DNA from: Apostichopus japonicus
Lineage: Eukaryota; Echinodermata; Holothuroidea; Aspidochirotida; Stichopodidae
Direction: 5' to 3'
DNA length: 64,000 nt
NCBI RefSeq assembly: GCF_037975245.1
Contig: NC_092576.1
Location: forward strand, 23,539,111 to 23,603,110
The notes beneath the pieces were generated by a model. The model was not told the origin of the DNA. It saw only the letters and a program-made list of their open reading frames with translations, and made no database searches. Position 1 is the stretch's first letter. Each line of letters begins with the position of its first letter. The position numbers and the translations under genes were made by a program. Below are positions 61,301 through 64,000 of the stretch, one piece after another.

Positions 61301-63257
61301 ATTGACGTCACCTAGCTTGGCTAACTTTTGACCCGGATTTTCTCGGGGCCAAAATTCGATACGATTGCTCAGCAACGTGAAGAAACTTTAATTCTGAAAT
61401 AATGAGGGTGTTCCAGCGAGGTCTCAATGCGCTCAATTCAGTCCTTCAAACATTTTTTGGTCCAGACACATAATATAGTATAAAACAACGAATAAAATGT
61501 AACTGGATATTTTCACAAAAGTATTGACTTTTACTTTCACATTTTGAAATGAGACGTGACTGGTCAAGTTGATGATATTGGTGAGGAATTTAAGTATCTT
61601 GTAGCATTTCAATCTTTGTCACATCAAACTGAAATGCTGCCCAAGTTAGAAACCATCAAAAAATTTGTAATAATGGTATAACTCATCTTCTTAATTTCTC
61701 CCTTTTGGCAATGTCTCGCACTTCCAGCTCTCATCCTTGGCGGCGTGCGTCGATCTCAACTTTTTCTTGACCGCTTCAAGAAGCGACAAGGCCCTCCGAA
61801 TCTGGAACATCAAGAAGAGAATCAACGAACGAGATCCCTCCGACTCCGGCCGTGGGACGTCTCAACGAGGCATTTGCCAACTCATTCCAATGCTGAATAA
61901 TCCTCGTTATGTGGTAGCCAAGATGAGGGACAACGGCCCGCTGAGCGTGTGGAACGTTGTGAAGGGCAAATGCTCGGGTAGTGCGGTCAGGATAGAGAGG
62001 GGGCTCACCAACCAGTACGATGTGGTCCTGATTCGTGATGACAGAGTCGTCATCTTGTCAGATCGAGGGGAAGCCACAGACGATGCTGTGGCAGTCTACC
62101 AGACGGTCTACGTCTACAGCCTGAAGACCAAGAAATTCATCCGTAAAGTGAGCGACACCTTCATCGTGCCATCGCCCGCTCACGAATATCACCTCCTGGA
62201 AGGCGAGCTCATGATGGGCCTGTCGGAGAGTCGAGACCATCTCATCGTCTGGTGCCTGGAGAACGGACAGATTAAATTCCGGATCAAACGTAGCCAGGAT
62301 TCCAAAGGGTGGAGGGCTCCCAGGGAGGACGAAGAGGAGGTGAAGAAACGGTTGGAGAGAGCCGGGACAGCTCAGATGACCCCATGGGACAGGAGGTCAG
62401 AGTCGGTGGAGGCACGGGCTCGGCGGAAGGCCAGTGAAGCCGAGAGAGAGAGGAAGAAGTTGGAAGATTGTCGTCTGGAGAAGGAAAATCCCATCGAGCA
62501 ATACTGCCTGAGCCGAGACGAAAAAGTGGTGGTCTGTTCGTACTTTGCCCATCATTTCAACGTCTTTGAGGTTTCCAGCCAGAATCATCTGCATACATTA
62601 GAGATGGAAGACTCCATGATGTACCTGTACAACTCGGCCATGACGTTTACCGGATCTCATCTGGTCCACACTAATTACAACGACGTGGAAAAGACGAGCT
62701 ACGTGACCGTGTGGGATCTCAGGAAGGGATCCTTGAAGAAGCGGCTGAAGAATGAACCTAACGTCTGCTGTGTGGCCACGAACCAGAGTGCGGACAGGGT
62801 CGTCTTCGGCAACGGTAAGAACCACCTGAAGGTCTGGGATATCAGACGTAAGCAATCCTCGCTGAGAAAGTTGAGAGGCTCGTCGAACAGTTTCGAGCTC
62901 GGCGAGGCTAGCAAAATATTCATGATTGGGAATGGAGAGAGAGCGTTAGTGTTTGCTAACGACTTGCTCTTGTGGAATTTAGACGATGGCACTCACCTTG
63001 CGACATTCACACCAGATCTGAAGATCTCTTGTATCGAGGTCGTACTGGACAGTCAGCTGATCGTGCTCGCGCTGAACGATTCCTCCGACGTCGTCACGTT
63101 AAGGTTAAAGGGGAAGAATATCAAACCTGTGGATGCTGATGTTAGGAGTGAAGGTAAAGGAGAGGAGCTGTTTGGAGAGACGACTGGAGATTCTACTGAT
63201 GAAGAAGAAGAAGAAGAGGACGATGAGAAAAGGGAAGGAGAAACGGAGGATTGGTAG
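29195..63257 (+). CDS. NWD1/2-like: NACHT and WD-repeat protein (NWD1/NWD2-like STAND NTPase), 24 coding exons
   Basis: Exon model: 29195-29434, 36529-36633, 37094-37171, 38162-38341, 39250-40339, 41112-41317, 42421-42557, 43590-43679, 44977-45060, 45672-45689, 45950-46096, 46589-46746, 48207-48421, 49291-49520, 51183-51341, 52166-52295, 53060-53266, 53941-54196, 55576-55873, 56473-57235, 58581-58949, 59901-60066, 60741-60892, 61728-63257. All borders are GT-AG with matching phases, giving 7008 nt or 2335 aa. Domain order: disordered N-terminal extension (1-560), NWD N-terminal domain (about 560-690), linker, NACHT NTPase (about 997-1250), winged-helix/helical region (about 1250-1560), WD40 propellers (about 1560-2280) and an acidic tail. 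Known for the class: signal-transduction ATPases that oligomerise on ligand sensing; NWD1/2 are cytosolic. Closest to NWD1/2 rather than TEP1 or APAF1 because the N-terminal, NACHT and WD modules are all colinear. The first exon is the least certain, as the 7-kb intron 1 could hide exons or another start. Confidence 0.85.
31219..31366 (-). pseudogene. 3' end of a LINE open reading frame, 5' truncated
   Basis: Read on the minus strand, 48 codons stay open to a TAG. They end in LAQDRDTWRRLITEHVG, which matches the (A/L)xDRxxWRxLI ending of many non-LTR retrotransposon ORF2 proteins. A short ACT trinucleotide run (about 31196-31208) follows the stop, as at the 3' end of RTE-like LINEs. Upstream protein is missing. 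The clade is uncertain. Confidence 0.5.
31772..31999 (+). other. Orphan open frame of 75 codons in intron 1 of the NWD-like gene
   Basis: ATG to TGA, clearly GC-richer than its surroundings, with balanced composition and no repeats. An acceptor-like TATAG (31796-31800) and a donor-like CG|GTGAAG (about 31995) would frame it as a phase-2 exon. That does not fit the phase-0 intron that holds it. No family recognised. Confidence 0.2.
32586..33065 (-). mobile_element. tRNA-Ser-like SINE (family B) with internal triplication
   Basis: On the minus strand a tRNA-like head (about 33062-32965) has a good B-box (GGTTCGATCCCC). The body is shared with the copy at 59000-59285, e.g. GGGTTTTCATTCAAGAGCAA, CGGTTTTCCCACCTGAAATG, and TGTTGAATTGGAAGCCACC. 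In this copy a unit of about 105 bp that includes the B-box region is present three times (B-boxes near 32972, 32890 and 32790). Confidence 0.7.
36529..36529 (+). other. Acceptor of NWD-like exon 2, marks the end of the 7-kb intron 1
   Basis: Intron 1 (29435-36528) holds SINE and LINE pieces, several G-runs (30017, 30160, 30705, 31113, 32311, 33078, 33791) and an NRF1-like ACGCATGCGC at about 35113. No further coding exon could be placed in it with matching phase 0. Confidence 0.4.
37166..37555 (+). repeat. Tandem repeat starting at the exon 3 / intron 3 border
   Basis: Five units of about 65-82 bp, sharing AAGCTGGC..CAAATTGCC..ACTGAAT..GTGACC. The first unit starts inside exon 3 (CTTAGA) and includes the true donor CTTAGA|GTAAGT. 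The last unit (about 37472) repeats CTTAGAGTAAGT exactly, while others are mutated (CTTAGAGTAAAC, CTAAGACTAACT). The reverse-strand open frame here is a repeat artefact. Confidence 0.85.
38391..39080 (+). repeat. Tandem duplication of about 310-350 bp in NWD-like intron 4
   Basis: Segments at about 38391-38690 and 38725-39080 share AATAATACATGATTG, CCATGAAAGCTGAAAGGAAA, AACTGCTAGAATTAATTAGC-like and GCATTCAGGAAAAGCTCTC blocks. The second copy has an extra insert of about 45 bp. Both lie inside the intron and do not touch splice sites. Confidence 0.85.
40705..41024. mobile_element. Non-autonomous hAT-type element in NWD-like intron 5
   Basis: 320 bp with ends CAGGGGTTCCCTAA and TTAGGGAAACCCTG, flanked by a perfect 8-bp duplication TTCTAAGG (40697-40704 and 41025-41032). 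The CAGGGGT-type end and 8-bp duplication fit hAT elements of the Charlie kind. No coding capacity. It ends about 80 bases before the exon 6 acceptor. Confidence 0.88.
41112..48421 (+). CDS. NWD-like gene exons 6-13: N-terminal domain and linker
   Basis: Exons 6 and 7 carry the conserved NWD-type start: DMESER, then LRQFCKEWGYELQVMD.HWG and GPFFLMMVGQKLGY, split exactly by an intron. This matches the family pattern ERxxL..LR.FC...GLEFQV.DLRWG..GP.F..LLG.KYG. Exons 8-10 (43590-43679, 44977-45060, 45672-45689) are a short basic Ser/Lys-rich insert. Exon 10 is an 18-nt microexon, in frame, so it can be skipped without a frameshift. Exons 11-13 (45950-46096, 46589-46746, 48207-48421) form an alpha-helical linker with METWYKLDLNQLPPAYVLQ and a long Lys/Glu helix. 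Confidence 0.82.
45104..45160 (+). repeat. (CTCC/CCTCCTG)n short tandem repeat
   Basis: CCTCCCTCCTCCCTCC then CTGCCTCCTGCCTCC, a pyrimidine-only run of about 55 bases located 45 bases after the exon 9 donor. Confidence 0.85.
46135..46423 (+). mobile_element. MITE family A, copy 3 (in NWD-like intron 11)
   Basis: Same orientation as the copy at 893-1218 and clearly homologous from CCGCGAAAGTGTCCATTAGC to ATGCAACCTATGGTTAAT. About 25 bp inside the right part (the AAAGTTTCAGTAAG segment) are deleted and the right terminus is decayed. It begins 39 bases after the exon 11 donor. Confidence 0.8.
47196..47410 (-). mobile_element. U2-snRNA-headed retroelement with 16-bp target duplication
   Basis: The insert is 47212-47394 (183 bp), flanked by perfect direct repeats GTTGTGAAAATTATAT (47196-47211 and 47395-47410). 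On the minus strand it starts TTCTCGGCCTTTCGGCTAAG and continues to GTAGTATCTGTTC, about 39 bases matching U2 snRNA from its sixth nucleotide. It then leaves U2 completely, lacking the U2 stem IIa, Sm site and 3' stem-loops. The rest folds into several hairpins, notably CCCAGG TTCTTT CCTGGG near the 3' end. It is not a functional U2 gene. A snRNA-headed SINE or a template-switch chimera both fit. Confidence 0.7.
49291..55873 (+). CDS. NWD-like gene exons 14-19: NACHT NTPase core
   Basis: Exon 15 has FFGRKETLREVKDYL followed by the Walker A loop GEPGIGKSS (Lys about residue 1029). Exon 16 has the strand VYRFVGATPSSCNT, equivalent to RFxGTS. Exon 17 has Walker B LLDGLDEI (about 1114-1121) and a sensor strand VKMILTTQ. 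Exon 18 has the helical-domain signature AIPQLSQKEIAFLL and NPLFLMLLCNE. Exon 19 has the winged-helix part LGYLTAAEFGLSWTELEDLL and ends WSHQEFRHAATER, as in NWD/TEP1 proteins. Walker A, Walker B and the acidic pair D-E are intact, so ATP or GTP binding and hydrolysis is likely. Confidence 0.92.
49507..49998 (+). repeat. Tandem repeat starting at the exon 14 / intron 14 border
   Basis: Six units of about 82-88 bp. Each starts with a copy of the last 14 exon bases and the donor, TTTGCTCAGACCAG|GTGAGT, followed by a GGGGGTGGGTGTGGGGAGG tract. The true donor is at 49521. Downstream copies at about 49604, 49679, 49759, 49845 and 49925 keep a GT, and three of these keep GTGAG. Confidence 0.9.
50189..50476 (+). 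repeat. Tandem duplication of about 135 bp, TGATGG-rich
   Basis: Copies at 50189-50320 and 50341-50476 share TGATGATATTGTTTGATATG and AGTAGCCGTGATAGACGGTG. The surroundings (50050-51010) are a broad field of degenerate GATGGTGGT triplets in intron 14. Confidence 0.8.
51815..51975. repeat. ACTTAGT-rich interspersed repeat fragment
   Basis: Contains CCCTGTTTCACAATGCACTA, then about eight direct or inverted ACTTAGT/ACTAAGT words in 150 bases. The GTTTCACAA..ACTTAGT pattern is common at the ends of invertebrate MITEs. Clean termini or a target duplication are not visible. Confidence 0.4.
54951..54998. repeat. 12-bp tandem repeat carrying octamer motifs
   Basis: ATACATTTGCAT and variants in tandem give three perfect ATTTGCAT octamers at 54955, 54967 and 54979 and a decayed fourth, all in phase at 12 bp, inside NWD-like intron 18. 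Confidence 0.8.
56473..63257 (+). CDS. NWD-like gene exons 20-24: helical linker and WD40 propellers
   Basis: Exon 20 opens with the helical region after the winged helix and closes with a canonical blade, GHADHINAVCVSSDG..VKLWDL. Later blades end in IRAWDVS, VYVINVTNG, IAVWNLD, LRIWNIK, LSVWNVVKG, LIVWCLENG, VTVWDLRKG, LKVWDIRRK and LLLWNLDDG. I count 12-14 blade-like units, enough for two seven-blade propellers. A charged coiled-coil-like insert (about residues 2025-2080, REDEEEVKKRLER and ARRKASEAERERKK) interrupts the second propeller. The protein ends in an acidic run of about 20 residues. Exon 24 (61728-63257) is a single 1530-nt exon ending in TAG, much GC-richer than the introns. Confidence 0.9.
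58145..58508 (-). mobile_element. tRNA-derived SINE (family C)
   Basis: On the minus strand the head (about 58505-58440) has A-box TGGTCAAGTGGTCAAGGCA and B-box AGGTTTGACTCTC. It is followed by the body GTGTCCTTGGGCCAGGCACT and TTTACCCAGGTGTATAAA, a SINE body common in marine invertebrates. The 3' part includes ATGTAAGCGCACTGTAGTGC, a LINE-tail-like phrase. It lies in intron 20. Confidence 0.7.
59000..59285 (-). mobile_element. tRNA-Ser-like SINE (family B), second copy
   Basis: On the minus strand the head has A-box GTGGACGAGTGGATAAAAGC and a perfect B-box GGTTCGATACC. The body runs parallel to the copy at 32586-33065 but without its internal triplication. It lies in intron 21 just after the exon 21 donor. 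Confidence 0.75.
59353..59940 (+). repeat. Tandem repeat ending at the intron 21 / exon 22 border
   Basis: Six units of about 100 bp, each with CTATGGATTTCCTATTGTTG, then TCTATAG|GTGTTAGAACTG and CAACCACCCAAAG. The sixth unit is the real acceptor (59899-59900) and the first eight codons of exon 22. Units 1, 3 and 4 keep an intact TATAG acceptor; units 2 and 5 have lost or altered it. Reverse-strand open frames here are repeat artefacts. Confidence 0.9.
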
Positions 63258-63470
63258 AGTGTGTGAACAGGAAGGGGTGAGGATAAAGATTGGCGATTGT
63301 AGGAGGGTATAGCAAGACCAGGATTGGAAGATGGCATGATGTAGTTTTATTATTCTATAATAAGTGTTTGACAGGATGTCCCAAGATGATGTAAACTTTA
63401 CTTCCAGCAACAGTCCTTGATACAGAATGATGAACTTGTAGGCACGATGTGGCACAATGAGGCACCATGA

Positions 63471-63476
63471 AATAAA
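63471..63476 (+). terminator. Poly(A) signal of the NWD-like gene
   Basis: AATAAA about 214 bases after the stop codon at 63255-63257. This gives a short 3' UTR. The next AATAAA-like words on plus are within poly-A-rich DNA near 63549. Confidence 0.6.
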
Positions 63477-63499
63477 CACAATTTGAGGGCTCCTCTGGA

Positions 63500-64000
63500 A
63501 AGCAGTGCTTCTGCATTGAGCAGGATTACCGTCAAGAAAGATGACAATAATAAAAAATAAAAAAGGATTGATATATTTAGAGGGTACCAAGAGGATCAGG
63601 TTGGGTGGGGTGTATGAGAGGATTAGACTCACTTTAGTAATTCTTAGGAGGTGATCCTTCTCCCTCCATTAATCTCCTCTTCACCTACAGTACATGCTCT
63701 CTCTCACCTCCATCACTCCGCTCTAGCTAAAGGCTTAAATACAAAAATCAAATGCATCGAAGAAAGAGTGCATGAGGCAGTTGGTGATTAGAAATTTGCT
63801 ACCCACATTCGGCATTTGCCCCAGGAACAGCATGATAGCTCACCGTATTTGTAAATGAATTGACGTGTTTTTGTAGTAAAATGGACTCGAGATTGAAAGT
63901 AGTTTGAACGAACGACACAGAATGATGTGTGACCTGTCTGTCAATATCACTGATCCTTGGGATGGAGTTTGTGGGGGGAGGGGGAGTGATGGAGGGAGGA
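63500..64000. other. 3' flank, no gene recognised
   Basis: Downstream of the poly(A) signal. The minus-strand open frame here is hydrophobic, low in complexity and overlaps the acidic 3' end of the gene, so it is a shadow. Confidence 0.5.

Noticed and set aside
63105-63632. 175-codon minus-strand open frame
   Set aside because: Antisense of the acidic 3' end of the NWD-like gene and its 3' UTR; Phe/Ser/Leu low complexity.

Overview
The window is nuclear DNA of an animal. Genes have spliceosomal introns with GT-AG borders, introns are long and AT-rich, and the genes encode metazoan families (MINDY deubiquitinase, PHF13/23 PHD-finger protein, NACHT-WD40 STAND NTPase). Many short DNA transposons, tRNA-type SINEs and minisatellites suggest a marine invertebrate. 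An echinoderm or related deuterostome is my guess; it is inferred, not proven.

Layout. (1) 1-about 4200, plus strand: the last four coding exons of a MINDY1/2 deubiquitinase gene. They end in a 24-nt exon that carries a C-terminal prenylation-type box, followed by a 3' UTR that holds a large 20-bp minisatellite. (2) About 4200-17700: gene-poor DNA with an AT microsatellite, an inverted copy of a MITE also present in MINDY intron 1, a tRNA-type SINE and two minisatellites. I find no convincing gene here. (3) 17768-24119, minus strand: a complete five-exon PHF13/PHF23-type gene of 176 aa with a 22-nt first coding part. Its promoter at about 24240-24300 has CCAAT, GC-box and octamer motifs. (4) 24300-29130: intergenic, with a hAT-type MITE (perfect 8-bp target duplication), a long TA microsatellite and a degenerate repeat field. 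(5) 29195-63257, plus strand: a large gene, modelled here as 24 coding exons. All junctions agree in phase and the sum is 7008 nt, or 2335 aa. It encodes a NACHT and WD-repeat protein of the NWD1/NWD2 kind: a disordered acidic N-terminal extension, an NWD N-terminal domain, a NACHT NTPase, a winged-helix/helical linker, and about 12-14 WD40-like blades. A TATA-like box lies 5' of it and AATAAA lies 3'. (6) 63258-64000: 3' UTR and flank.

The most unusual observation is that three separate introns of the NWD-like gene contain tandem repeats that begin or end exactly at an exon edge. The authentic splice site and neighbouring exon bases are therefore copied several times as decoy sites: donors at 37.2 and 49.5 kb, acceptors at 59.4-59.9 kb. 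A second is a 183-bp insertion at 47.2-47.4 kb. It starts with the 5' end of U2 snRNA, continues into an unrelated structured sequence, and is flanked by a perfect 16-bp target-site duplication, like a snRNA-headed SINE or a chimeric retrocopy.
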